Virus record (IMG/VR): IMGVR_UViG_3300032050_000187
Coordinates: 1-52,895 of that record
Strand: one strand, 5' to 3'
DNA: 52,895 nucleotides
Origin: a virus
Shown: positions 22,933 to 29,450 of the stretch, in pieces
Layout: every line of letters starts with the position of its first letter
Numbering within the stretch: position 1 is the stretch's first letter
The notes under the pieces: generated by a model
Told to the model about the DNA's origin: nothing
Databases searched by the model: none
Seen by the model: the letters and a program-made list of their open reading frames with translations, nothing else
Position numbers and translations under genes: made by a program

Positions 22933-24024
22933 ATGAACAAGAAATCAATTCTGTATAAGACCCTGGCCCGTGCGTTGTCGCTCAAGCGTCCGCATGGTGG
23001 CGCGACTGTGGCGGGCTTCACGCAGTGGCTGGTCTCTCGCCTGCCTGACTTGGCCGAGGTGTTCACCGATGCTGCTGGCAATGTGCACATTGATATGCGT
23101 AGTAGTGACGACCACCGCACGCTGTTCGTGGCCCATGTGGACACTGTGCACAAGGACGAGGGAGCCAACAAGTTCCGCAAGACACAGTACAAGTGGTACG
23201 CGGATGGCTCTCAGCTTGGCGCGGATGATGGTGCGGGTTGTGCGATGCTCATGCACCTGATGCACAGCGGTGTGCCTGGGTATTACATCTTCACGCAAGG
23301 CGAGGAGCGTGGGGGTATCGGTGCCAAGCACATATCCAAAACATACGCAAACCTACTCAGTCAGTTCCAGCGTGCCATTGCGTTCGACCGCAGGGGCGTG
23401 GATAGCGTCATCACGCACCAAGGCTGGGGTCGCTGCTGTTCGGATGTGTTCGGCCTTGCCCTGGCTGATGCGCTCAATGTCGATGAGCGCTTGATGTACA
23501 TGCCTGACGACACCGGGGTGTATACCGACACTGCCGAGTTCACCGACATCATCCCCGAGTGCACCAACATCAGCGTGGGCTATGACTTCGAGCACAGCGA
23601 CCGCGAGGAGCTTGATGTGTTTCACTTCAACCTGTTGGCCCAGCGTTGCGCGTTGATCGACTGGGACGGCCTGCCCTCTGAGCGTGACCCCACTGTGCCT
23701 GACCTCAAGGACATCCACGACACAGGCTGGAGCAAGGGCTGGTGGACCCAGTACGACAAGGAGATGGACAAGTACGACTACGCTGACATGGTGGCTGACA
23801 GCTTCAGTGAGGCCATCGAGGAGGCGCGTGCTGGGTACCCTGAGTACCTGCTTGACCTGATCGCCGAGGCGGCGTACCCCGAGGATGTTGACTTGGCCTT
23901 GCGGTTCCTCGACAAGCGGCGTGTGACCAAGGACTTGGTGGACGAGATAGACCGCATGGCCAAAGCATACGACCCCGACACGGCCTTGCTCAATGCGTTC
24001 GATGCCCTGTACGCAGAGGCTTGA
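22933..24024 (+). CDS. M20/M28-like zinc aminopeptidase
   Basis: 363 aa from MNKKSILYKTLARALSLKRP. Numbering here counts an ATG two codons earlier as residue 1; the chosen start has the better RBS spacing (GGAG, 7 nt). All metal and catalytic motifs of M20/M28/M42 peptidases are in order: HVDT (His70, Asp72), GADDG (Asp100/101), GEERGG (Glu126/127), FDRRG (Asp154) and EHSDREELDV (His223). These enzymes use two zinc ions to remove N-terminal residues or cut small peptides. The C-terminal 120 residues are acidic and not of the usual family. A cytoplasmic peptidase in a phage early region is uncommon. Substrate unknown. Confidence 0.8.
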   Translation: MNKKSILYKTLARALSLKRPHGGATVAGFTQWLVSRLPDLAEVFTDAAGNVHIDMRSSDDHRTLFVAHVDTVHKDEGANKFRKTQYKWYADGSQLGADDGAGCAMLMHLMHSGVPGYYIFTQGEERGGIGAKHISKTYANLLSQFQRAIAFDRRGVDSVITHQGWGRCCSDVFGLALADALNVDERLMYMPDDTGVYTDTAEFTDIIPECTNISVGYDFEHSDREELDVFHFNLLAQRCALIDWDGLPSERDPTVPDLKDIHDTGWSKGWWTQYDKEMDKYDYADMVADSFSEAIEEARAGYPEYLLDLIAEAAYPEDVDLALRFLDKRRVTKDLVDEIDRMAKAYDPDTALLNAFDALYAEA

Positions 24025-24034
24025 CGGGTGTCAT

Positions 24035-24051
24035 CCCCCCTCCCCGGGGGG
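24035..24051 (+). terminator. GC hairpin after peptidase gene
   Basis: CCCCCC-TCCCC-GGGGGG, 10 bp after the peptidase stop and before ACTACTATAAAC. Strong stem but no T-tract; a pause or processing site rather than a full terminator. Confidence 0.45.
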
Positions 24052-24075
24052 ACTACTATAAACAAAGGAACATTC

Positions 24076-24219
24076 ATGTTTGAAGAACTTTATTGCGTGT
24101 ACTGCTTGACCCCCAAGGGGGACAGCTTCTCTTGTTGCCAAGAGAACCATTTCGTGCCGTTCGATGATCTTTATCCCGAAGATCAGGCGGCTTTACTAGA
24201 GGAGATGAAAGATGAATGA
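24076..24219 (+). CDS. Small Cys-rich protein
   Basis: 47 aa, MFEELYCVYCLTPKGDSFSC. CVYC and SCC plus a downstream His form a possible zinc knuckle; the second half is acidic. RBS AAAGGAAC. It overlaps the next gene by 8 bp. Unknown. Confidence 0.6.
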   Translation: MFEELYCVYCLTPKGDSFSCCQENHFVPFDDLYPEDQAALLEEMKDE

Positions 24220-24514
24220 CAAGACCTACAACGGCTGGACGAACTACGCCACATGGCGTGTGAACCTGGAGATATTCGATGACGCGGACAAAGCCGAACT
24301 GTTCGATCTATCCTTGCCTGTTGAACAACTGCGCCATGTGCTGCAAGATTATGTGGAGGGGCACATCTACGAGGCAGGCGGGGGCGAAGGCAATATTGCT
24401 GTGGACTACGCGTTGGCATTTCTGTCGGATGTGAACTGGTACGAGATCGCCAAGCACATGATTGACGATGCAAAGGCAAAGGCCGAAGCACCCACTAACT
24501 TGTCCAACACTTGA
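24212..24514 (+). CDS. Conserved phage protein with NGWTNYATWRVNLE motif
   Basis: 100 aa. MNDKTYNGWTNYATWRVNLE is a recurring start in phage small proteins (I recall DUF7249), function unknown. The rest is helical: LRHVLQDYVEGHIYEAGGGE and NWYEIAKHMIDDAKAKAEAP. RBS GAGGAGATGAAAG. Its stop codon lies inside the -35 hexamer of the promoter at 24511, so a new transcript begins right behind it. Confidence 0.7.
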   Translation: MNDKTYNGWTNYATWRVNLEIFDDADKAELFDLSLPVEQLRHVLQDYVEGHIYEAGGGEGNIAVDYALAFLSDVNWYEIAKHMIDDAKAKAEAPTNLSNT

Positions 24515-24520
24515 CAGAAG
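24497..24520. promoter_or_regulatory. Operator-like palindrome TGTC-N8-GACA, copy 2
   Basis: AACTTGTCCAACACTTGACA then GAAG. The palindrome TGTC-N8-GACA covers the -35 box of the promoter at 24511-24539. It shares CTTGTCCAAC and TTGACAG with the copy in the late promoter. Confidence 0.55.
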
Positions 24521-24539
24521 TTTAATTGCGAGGTACATT
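24511..24539 (+). promoter_or_regulatory. Sigma70-like promoter TTGACA-N17-TACATT
   Basis: A consensus -35 box, ideal spacing and a four-of-six -10 box. Start near 24546, just before the RBS (CGGAGAAGC) of the gene at 24562. The -35 box is part of the palindrome at 24497-24520, so a bound protein would block it. This is probably a second early or middle promoter feeding the DNA metabolism genes. Confidence 0.75.
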
Positions 24540-24561
24540 TTCAAAAAACGGAGAAGCACAA

Positions 24562-24780
24562 ATGCACTACCACACACCGCCCTACGACACGGGCAAAGTA
24601 AAGATCGGTCTGCTGTACAACGGCAGGCCCAGCACCATGACGCGAGACGAAGAGCTTATCCAGGCTGCACTGCTTGGCATACGCCCTGATTGGTGCTACT
24701 TCATCGAGAGCGCATTGATCTATGTCGCTGTCGTATTCACCCTTTTATCCGCCATCTTTTTTCTGTTAGCCAAGGACTAA
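24562..24780 (+). CDS. Small membrane protein
   Basis: 72 aa. A soluble N-terminal part (MHYHTPPYDTGKVKIGLLYN) is followed by a single membrane segment near the C-terminus (YFIESALIYVAVVFTLLSAI, then FFLLAKD). First gene behind the promoter at 24511. The topology leaves most of the protein in the cytoplasm. Unknown role. Confidence 0.65.
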   Translation: MHYHTPPYDTGKVKIGLLYNGRPSTMTRDEELIQAALLGIRPDWCYFIESALIYVAVVFTLLSAIFFLLAKD

Positions 24781-24782
24781 AA

Positions 24783-25436
24783 ATGCCCGACTTACAAACC
24801 GCACTCACCACTGCAATCAAGCACCAAGTTTTAACAACAACCATCAACGAATGGGACAAAGAGGAGCAGCAGACCATGCAAGCACAAACACAACCACAGA
24901 TACAACCCATGCAAACACAAACTCAGATCAACGGCAACAGCAAACTCACCCTCACGGGCAACCTATCCAAAGACATCTTCGTCTACATCAGAGACAACCC
25001 TGGCTGCTTACGCGCCGATGTACGAAAGGTGTTTATGGCGGCGGGTTTTAAGGAGGCTTCAATAGGCTCTCTTGTTTCGCAGATGGTGCGCAACAAAATG
25101 GTGAGCATCAACGAGGTAGGCAACCTCGAAGCAAAACGCGTTTACTACAAGCCCCTGATTAGCGGGGCCAAGAGAAAAGAGATGAACAAAAAGCTGGGCA
25201 TAGCACGCGACAAGCCCGCATCAAAGCCCGCAAAGCCCAAGGCGCAAGGCATAGCCGCGCTGGCTCCCGAGCCTACCCAGAGTGCAGACAAAGGCCAGGA
25301 AGCGCTGGATAAGGTGCTGGCCAAGCCTGTGCGTGAAGCGCGTGCTGTCTACGATGCGATGTGCATACTGCGTGACCTGGATGTGGGCGAGGCGCGGTAT
25401 GTGTACGCCGAGTTGCACAAACTGTTCGGAGGTTGA
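24783..25436 (+). CDS. Putative winged-helix DNA-binding protein
   Basis: 217 aa. A Gln-rich linker (residues about 33-50) separates a short N-terminus from LTGNLSKDIFVYIRDNPGCL, RADVRKVFMAAGFKEASIGS and LVSQMVRNKMVSINEVGN, then KRVYYKP. That is the three-helix plus wing pattern of small winged-helix domains. A Lys/Pro-rich linker and a helical C-terminal part (LRDLDVGEARYVYAELHKLF) follow. It may regulate phage transcription. The start follows the previous stop by two bases. Confidence 0.6.
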   Translation: MPDLQTALTTAIKHQVLTTTINEWDKEEQQTMQAQTQPQIQPMQTQTQINGNSKLTLTGNLSKDIFVYIRDNPGCLRADVRKVFMAAGFKEASIGSLVSQMVRNKMVSINEVGNLEAKRVYYKPLISGAKRKEMNKKLGIARDKPASKPAKPKAQGIAALAPEPTQSADKGQEALDKVLAKPVREARAVYDAMCILRDLDVGEARYVYAELHKLFGG

Positions 25437-25559
25437 ATGGAAACAGTACTGACCACGATTATTTTGGGCGGCATAGGGTTCATTGTCTGCGGCCTTGTGC
25501 TGGTAGCACTGATGCGCTTGTGGTTCTGGATGGATGAAAACGAGAGGGGGGATAGATGA
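25437..25559 (+). CDS. 40-aa single-pass membrane protein
   Basis: METVLTTIILGGIGFIVCGL continues with VLVALMRLWFWMDENERGDR. One membrane helix, short charged end. The ATG directly follows the previous stop (TGAATG). It overlaps the next gene by ATGA. Short, but junctions on both sides support it. Confidence 0.55.
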   Translation: METVLTTIILGGIGFIVCGLVLVALMRLWFWMDENERGDR

Positions 25560-25717
25560 TTTGGAAAGTGCCGTATATAACACCATTTTTCCGCGCACTG
25601 TTTAACGGCACAACAAAGGCGCAAGAAATCAACATAGACCGAGGCGCACCAGATGAATACTGGGCGTGTGTTGGAGTAGACAAAACAAAACTGCCTTGGC
25701 TGAAGGAGAAAGCATGA
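25556..25717 (+). CDS. Small protein starting MIWK, first of two
   Basis: 53 aa, MIWKVPYITPFFRALFNGTT then KAQEINIDRGAPDEYWACVG. The gene overlaps its neighbours by ATGA at both ends. It and the following gene open with the same 12 bases after the start, a small repeat. Unknown function. Confidence 0.52.
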   Translation: MIWKVPYITPFFRALFNGTTKAQEINIDRGAPDEYWACVGVDKTKLPWLKEKA

Positions 25718-25911
25718 TTTGGAAAAAGTTTTGCTATTGGTTGTATGTCAAGTCAGGTCTACGCAAACGAGATGAGGACAACTGGTGGAAAGGCGCTTGC
25801 CATGCACACAGCGTTCACGCGCTACATGCAAGGATTCAGTGGACTATGAAGATGCGCCCTGAGTGGACATGGGAACAGGCAAGAGAACGTGTAACAAATC
25901 CAAAGTGGTAG
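25714..25911 (+). CDS. Small basic aromatic protein starting MIWK
   Basis: 65 aa, MIWKKFCYWLYVKSGLRKRD then a Trp/His-rich body (NWWKGACHAHSVHALHARIQ). RBS GAAGGAGAAAGC. The only gene I noted that ends with TAG. Unknown. Confidence 0.55.
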   Translation: MIWKKFCYWLYVKSGLRKRDEDNWWKGACHAHSVHALHARIQWTMKMRPEWTWEQARERVTNPKW

Positions 25912-25919
25912 GAGAGAAC

Positions 25920-26177
25920 ATGAAAGACCCGGAAGACGAAGCATTTGAGCAGTTGGCCTTGAAGCAGGGCCAATGGGAACACACCAGCGGCAACCGCAAA
26001 CGCCAGATCATGCGCCAGATTGAGCAGGATTTTGCCGACATTGATGATGCAAACAACCGCAAGCGCAATCACACTTTGGAAGAGGTGGCTGTGGAGTTGG
26101 AGACAAAGTTCACTTTGCCATTTGGCCGTGACACGATGCAGAGTTTTACAGCATTTATAAGGAGTATGAAGCGATGA
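25920..26177 (+). CDS. Small charged helical protein
   Basis: 85 aa, MKDPEDEAFEQLALKQGQWE then HTSGNRKRQIMRQIEQDFAD. RBS GGAGAGAAC. Highly charged, helical, possibly a coiled-coil dimer. ATGA overlap with the next gene. Unknown function. Confidence 0.6.
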   Translation: MKDPEDEAFEQLALKQGQWEHTSGNRKRQIMRQIEQDFADIDDANNRKRNHTLEEVAVELETKFTLPFGRDTMQSFTAFIRSMKR

Positions 26178-26440
26178 CTGAGACACAACTGAAAGTTACT
26201 GAAAAGACAAGCGCGGGGCTTTGTGATGCCTTGTTCTATGAATTCGATTTACTCCGAAATGGTTTGAGCGATGCTCACAGGGCATCGGCAGTGGCTAAGT
26301 TGGCCGTTCAAATTATTAACACCAAGAAGCTGGAGATTGAAGCCGCCGCCTTCCACAAAGCTGGCCTACGCTTTGTCCCTCTTGCTTTGACGGCCAACGG
26401 CATTCCTATTGGGAAAGAAAATGCTGAAACAGGCGCTTGA
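26174..26440 (+). CDS. Small protein, unknown function
   Basis: 88 aa, MTETQLKVTEKTSAGLCDAL and a helical middle (HRASAVAKLAVQIINTKKLE). It overlaps the next gene by 20 bp, whose start lies within its end. The late segment IEAAAFHKAGLRFVPLALTA fits a small phage regulator or accessory protein; no family named. Confidence 0.6.
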   Translation: MTETQLKVTEKTSAGLCDALFYEFDLLRNGLSDAHRASAVAKLAVQIINTKKLEIEAAAFHKAGLRFVPLALTANGIPIGKENAETGA

Positions 26441-26873
26441 TTTCATGCAACAAACTGAGCGGCCCCATGTACACGGCGAAGTCCGATTAAAGATACTTTC
26501 TTTGGTAAAAGAGATTGAGGCTGTGTACAAGCAACACGCACGAAAACCAACAGGCAAGTTCTGCGACATTTGCGGCAAAGGCGACATCAGTGACATTCAT
26601 AAAGTCAAAGACGTCATCAAAGGGTATGAACACCGAGAGCACACGTCACCTTGGCTTTGCTACGGGCATGCAAGTGGGTGGAGCATTTCATACATGCGCT
26701 TTGAGGAGGCCAGAAAGATGCGTTTACTTGGTTTAAACAAAACCACTTTTGAAGACAAATTGGAATCAAGAAGAACAGTGTTCAGTGAACCCGTACTACT
26801 GGACGAAGAAGTTGATCTGCATTTTGCGCAATACCTTGCAAAACAGTTACATAAAAGGAGTATGAAGAAATGA
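26421..26873 (+). CDS. Zinc-binding protein, HNH-like remnant possible
   Basis: 150 aa from MLKQALDFMQQTERPHVHGE (ATG; a TTG four codons earlier is also possible). FCDICGKGDISDIHKVKDVI (residues about 48-67), followed by YEHREHTSPWLCYGHASGW, forms a Cys/His cluster that may bind zinc as in small HNH-type proteins. No complete active site can be asserted. The C-terminus is charged and helical. It overlaps the next gene by ATGA. Confidence 0.6.
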   Translation: MLKQALDFMQQTERPHVHGEVRLKILSLVKEIEAVYKQHARKPTGKFCDICGKGDISDIHKVKDVIKGYEHREHTSPWLCYGHASGWSISYMRFEEARKMRLLGLNKTTFEDKLESRRTVFSEPVLLDEEVDLHFAQYLAKQLHKRSMKK

Positions 26874-27064
26874 ACAACGAACAAGCATTCCCCAACCCAC
26901 ACCGCACCGACATGACAGGCATGACCCTGCGCGTTTATTTTGCGGCCAAGGCTATGCAAGGACTGTTGTCAGACCCTGGCTGGCGGCATGACATGGACTT
27001 TGAAGAAACGGCCCACGCCGCATACAAACAAGCAGACGCAATGCTGAAAGCGAGGGAAGCATGA
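26870..27064 (+). CDS. Conserved small phage protein (TGMTLRVYFAAKAMQG)
   Basis: 64 aa. The motif GMTLRVYFAAKAMQGLLSDP is frequent in small proteins of phages and prophages, where the role is unknown. It continues into a helix with YKQADAMLKAREA. ATGA overlaps at both ends. Confidence 0.72.
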   Translation: MNNEQAFPNPHRTDMTGMTLRVYFAAKAMQGLLSDPGWRHDMDFEETAHAAYKQADAMLKAREA

Positions 27065-27327
27065 AATACAGAAAGAAGCCCGTGGTCATTGAGGCCACCC
27101 AATGGTTCAAGATGGGTGATCATCCATTGGTTCACAAGCCCACATCCTCTGTGAATTTGGAATGGGAAAGGAGGCAGGGGCTTCCAAAAGGGTCGATTGG
27201 CGAAATCCGCATTCTTGAAGGCTGGATGTTGGTAACTCCCGGTGACTACATCATCACTGGCGTGAAGGGCGAACACTACCCTTGCAAGCCCGACATTTTT
27301 GAGATGACTTATGAGGTGGCTGAATGA
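27061..27327 (+). CDS. Conserved phage protein with PGDYIITGVKGEHYPCKPDIF
   Basis: 88 aa starting MKYRKKPVVIEATQWF and holding TPGDYIITGVKGEHYPCKPD followed by IFEMTYE. Both halves recur together in many phage proteins of this length; I know no function. Probably one compact beta domain. ATGA overlap on both sides. Confidence 0.8.
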   Translation: MKYRKKPVVIEATQWFKMGDHPLVHKPTSSVNLEWERRQGLPKGSIGEIRILEGWMLVTPGDYIITGVKGEHYPCKPDIFEMTYEVAE

Positions 27328-27527
27328 CACCGCCCGTGAAAAACTATGTTCCTCTTGTGCCAGACCACAGACTGGTGGAAGTCATTCGAGGGTATATATC
27401 AGAACGCTCGGACGAAACAACCCGGCCCGATCTCAACAATGAACACCGCTTATTGGAATTGGCAAGGCTGATTACCGATGAGTGCCAAGCAAGAATCCCA
27501 TTGTGGGAATTGGAGAAAAAAGCATGA
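27324..27527 (+). CDS. Small helical protein
   Basis: 67 aa, MTPPVKNYVPLVPDHRLVEV, with a helical C-terminal half (NEHRLLELARLITDECQARI). ATGA overlaps on both sides. Unknown. Confidence 0.58.
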   Translation: MTPPVKNYVPLVPDHRLVEVIRGYISERSDETTRPDLNNEHRLLELARLITDECQARIPLWELEKKA

Positions 27528-27736
27528 CACCAACACCAAAACTGCGCTTTATTGAGCGCGTAGTGCCCGCACCTGAACACGGCGAAAACATTGGAAAAAC
27601 TGTTCGCATCCTCCAGCAATGGTGGGAGGACAAAAACATAGTGCTGGCAGTACACATAACCGACAAAGACGGAAACACTTTGCCATCACCCAATCGTGGC
27701 GAATGGCGTGATGTACCACTGGAGACAGAAGCATGA
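27524..27736 (+). CDS. Small protein with basic aromatic core
   Basis: 70 aa, MTPTPKLRFIERVVPAPEHG, with TVRILQQWWEDKNIVLAVHI. The RBS GGAGAAAAAAGC lies in the previous gene. Similar LRFxxR...LQQWW patterns occur in phage early proteins; role unknown. Confidence 0.62.
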   Translation: MTPTPKLRFIERVVPAPEHGENIGKTVRILQQWWEDKNIVLAVHITDKDGNTLPSPNRGEWRDVPLETEA

Positions 27737-27903
27737 ACGAATTTAAGTCTGGCTTTGGCCTAGCGCCAATCAAGAAGGAAGGCAGCATTGCTGACCCCGA
27801 TGAATTTACCTGGGAGTGTGACTGCGAAGCCTGTGCGCTCAAGTACCAGAAGTGGAAAGAACGGTTTGACATTCAACAGAAAGAACTGCGAGGTGAGAAA
27901 TGA
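27733..27903 (+). CDS. Small Cys-containing protein
   Basis: 56 aa, MNEFKSGFGLAPIKKEGSIA with WECDCEACALKYQKW. The three close Cys may bind a metal. Junctions: ATGA before, ATGA after. Unknown. Confidence 0.52.
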   Translation: MNEFKSGFGLAPIKKEGSIADPDEFTWECDCEACALKYQKWKERFDIQQKELRGEK

Positions 27904-28271
27904 AAATAGAAAAAGAATGGACAACGAAAGCGGGGTTCAAAGCCGAGGTGATTGCCACCGACATGGGGCATCGCTGTGGGTATGTGTCCGTGCCAAAGGA
28001 TCACCCATGGCATGGCAAGACCTACAACGATGTTGACCTTGATGTGCATGGCGGGTTGACCTACGCTGGCATGGAGGATGGCGATTGGTGGTTTGGGTAT
28101 GACTGCGCCCATCTTGGGGATGCCCGTGACCCCGAATTGATGAGCGACGAATACAAAAATGTTTTGCTGGGGAGGAAGCTGAACTTTGATGGCGACACCG
28201 TGAAGACGCTGGACTTCTGTGTAAACGAATGCGAATCAATGGCATGGCAATTGAAGGAGGTGAACACATGA
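27900..28271 (+). CDS. Conserved phage protein (CGYV, VHGGLTYAG, WWFGYDCAH)
   Basis: 123 aa. The series RCGYVSVPKDHPWHGKTYND, DVHGGLTYAG, DWWFGYDCAHLGDARDP and VNECESMAWQL recurs in many phage and prophage proteins. It has conserved Cys, His and Asp, which hints at a metal site or enzyme, but the function is not known to me. ATGA overlap on both sides. One of the best conserved members of this string. Confidence 0.78.
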   Translation: MKIEKEWTTKAGFKAEVIATDMGHRCGYVSVPKDHPWHGKTYNDVDLDVHGGLTYAGMEDGDWWFGYDCAHLGDARDPELMSDEYKNVLLGRKLNFDGDTVKTLDFCVNECESMAWQLKEVNT

Positions 28272-28462
28272 CCGCAAAAGAAGAACTTACCAAGCTGCTC
28301 ATGGAAAGCTATGACCAAGGGGTTAAAGACGGGCTTCAAACAATCCTGCAACTCATCAAGGAACTGCGCCCTGCGATCAATCCGCTGGATGGCATGGGCA
28401 AAGGCAAGACCACGCATGAGTGGTTCGACATTTTGGTCAAAGACATTGAGGAGAAGATATGA
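28268..28462 (+). CDS. Small helical protein
   Basis: 64 aa, MTAKEELTKLLMESYDQGVK, then DGLQTILQLIKELRPAINPL. Start set by GGAGGTGAACAC before ATG. Amphipathic helices and a GKGKTTHEWFDIL end. Unknown. Confidence 0.6.
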   Translation: MTAKEELTKLLMESYDQGVKDGLQTILQLIKELRPAINPLDGMGKGKTTHEWFDILVKDIEEKI

Positions 28463-28722
28463 AAACCTGCGAAACCTGCTCACATTGGGAGCGATGGAAT
28501 AAAGATGAATATGAATTTAAGGTGGGTATGGGCGAGTGCATGATGGTTGTGCTGTGGTGGGATGCGTCTGAATGGGACGGGGACAAAAACGGCTACAACC
28601 GAATCATTTCACCAAAATACAAAGACCAAAAAGCATTCACGCAAGATGGCAGTGATTATTCTGCCGCGCTGTACACACGAAAAGATTTTGGGTGTGTTGA
28701 ACACAAGGAGAAGAACACATGA
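28459..28722 (+). CDS. Small Cys-rich protein
   Basis: 87 aa. CETCSHWERW at residues 4-13, further Cys at about 27 and 79 and an acidic middle. The MxTCxTCxHW opening is common among phage proteins, where these cysteines probably bind zinc. Function not known. ATGA overlap with the HTH gene. Confidence 0.68.
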   Translation: MKTCETCSHWERWNKDEYEFKVGMGECMMVVLWWDASEWDGDKNGYNRIISPKYKDQKAFTQDGSDYSAALYTRKDFGCVEHKEKNT

Positions 28723-28937
28723 AAGGTGGAGCAAGACCGGGCAGTGGGCGCAAGCCCACATTGATTGACGAGCGTAGAGCGTTGAGCCTACACAAGCAGG
28801 GCGTATCCATGCGGGAGATTGCCGAGCGGTTTGGTGTTAGCCTACAGGTCATCAAATACTTTTTTAGAAAGCGCAGGAAACAAAATGGCAATGACCCCCG
28901 AAGCACTTGTAAAAAAGAAAGTCAAGCAGTTGCTTGA
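28719..28937 (+). CDS. Small helix-turn-helix DNA-binding protein
   Basis: 72 aa. An AT-hook-like start (MKGGARPGSGRKPTL) is followed by an HTH of the resolvase/transposase type: RALSLHKQGVSMREIAERFG then VSLQVIKYFFRKRR. Proteins of this kind often precede a nuclease or regulate small operons. It overlaps the VRR-NUC gene by 53 bp in another frame. One of the candidate binders of the TGTC-N8-GACA sites. Confidence 0.7.
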   Translation: MKGGARPGSGRKPTLIDERRALSLHKQGVSMREIAERFGVSLQVIKYFFRKRRKQNGNDPRSTCKKESQAVA

Positions 28938-29184
28938 CGCCAACGCGGTGTACCACTTCTCGCCTGTGCAAAACGGCATGGGCAGGGCTGGCATACCAGA
29001 CATCATCTGCTGTTACTTTGGCACGTTCATCGCCATCGAGTGCAAGGCGGGCAAGGGCAAGACCACCGCGCTGCAAGACATGGAGTTGGCCAAGATACAG
29101 CAGGCCGGGGGGACGGCACTGGTTATCAACGAGGAGAACATTGAATTGGTAAAACAAACTTTAAAGGAACTGCTATGCGAATAA
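28885..29184 (+). CDS. VRR-NUC family nuclease
   Basis: 99 aa from MAMTPEALVKKKVKQLLDAN, the whole of a minimal VRR-NUC domain. PD-(D/E)xK residues are present: GIPD (Asp39), then IECK (Glu52, Lys54) and Gln64. GMGRAGIPDII is the typical family signature. Stand-alone viral members are structure-selective nucleases, proposed to resolve replication or recombination intermediates. It lies just before the polymerase gene, as expected for this role. Confidence 0.85.
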   Translation: MAMTPEALVKKKVKQLLDANAVYHFSPVQNGMGRAGIPDIICCYFGTFIAIECKAGKGKTTALQDMELAKIQQAGGTALVINEENIELVKQTLKELLCE

Positions 29185-29450
29185 CACAAGAGGACATAGA
29201 ACGCCGAGTGGCATCCATGACCGATGCCCAGAGAGACCACTTCAAAACGCTGGTGTACGCACTGCTCCAGTGCTACGCCGAGGACAAGCACGCTGCTGTC
29301 ATTGTGCTGGGCGACTTGAGCGATGAGAGCGCCAGCGTGGTCACAGTCAACTGCAACGAGATGGATGCCGCCACGCTGCTGCTGGCAGCGGACAACTTCT
29401 TTAACTACATCAACATGCGTGAAGCACCACCCAAAGAGGCCATGAATTGA
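29175..29450 (+). CDS. Small protein preceding DNA polymerase
   Basis: 91 aa, MRITQEDIERRVASMTDAQR, with AAVIVLGDLSDESASVVTVN and a helical end (DAATLLLAADNFFNYINMRE). Overlaps the nuclease gene by 10 bp and the polymerase by 4 bp. I recall similar proteins at this place in other phages; function unknown. Confidence 0.62.
   Translation: MRITQEDIERRVASMTDAQRDHFKTLVYALLQCYAEDKHAAVIVLGDLSDESASVVTVNCNEMDAATLLLAADNFFNYINMREAPPKEAMN

Noticed and set aside
22178-22948. 256-aa minus-strand frame opposite the zinc-finger repeat protein
   Set aside because: It mirrors the acidic repeats as a Val/Ile-rich shadow and has no RBS.
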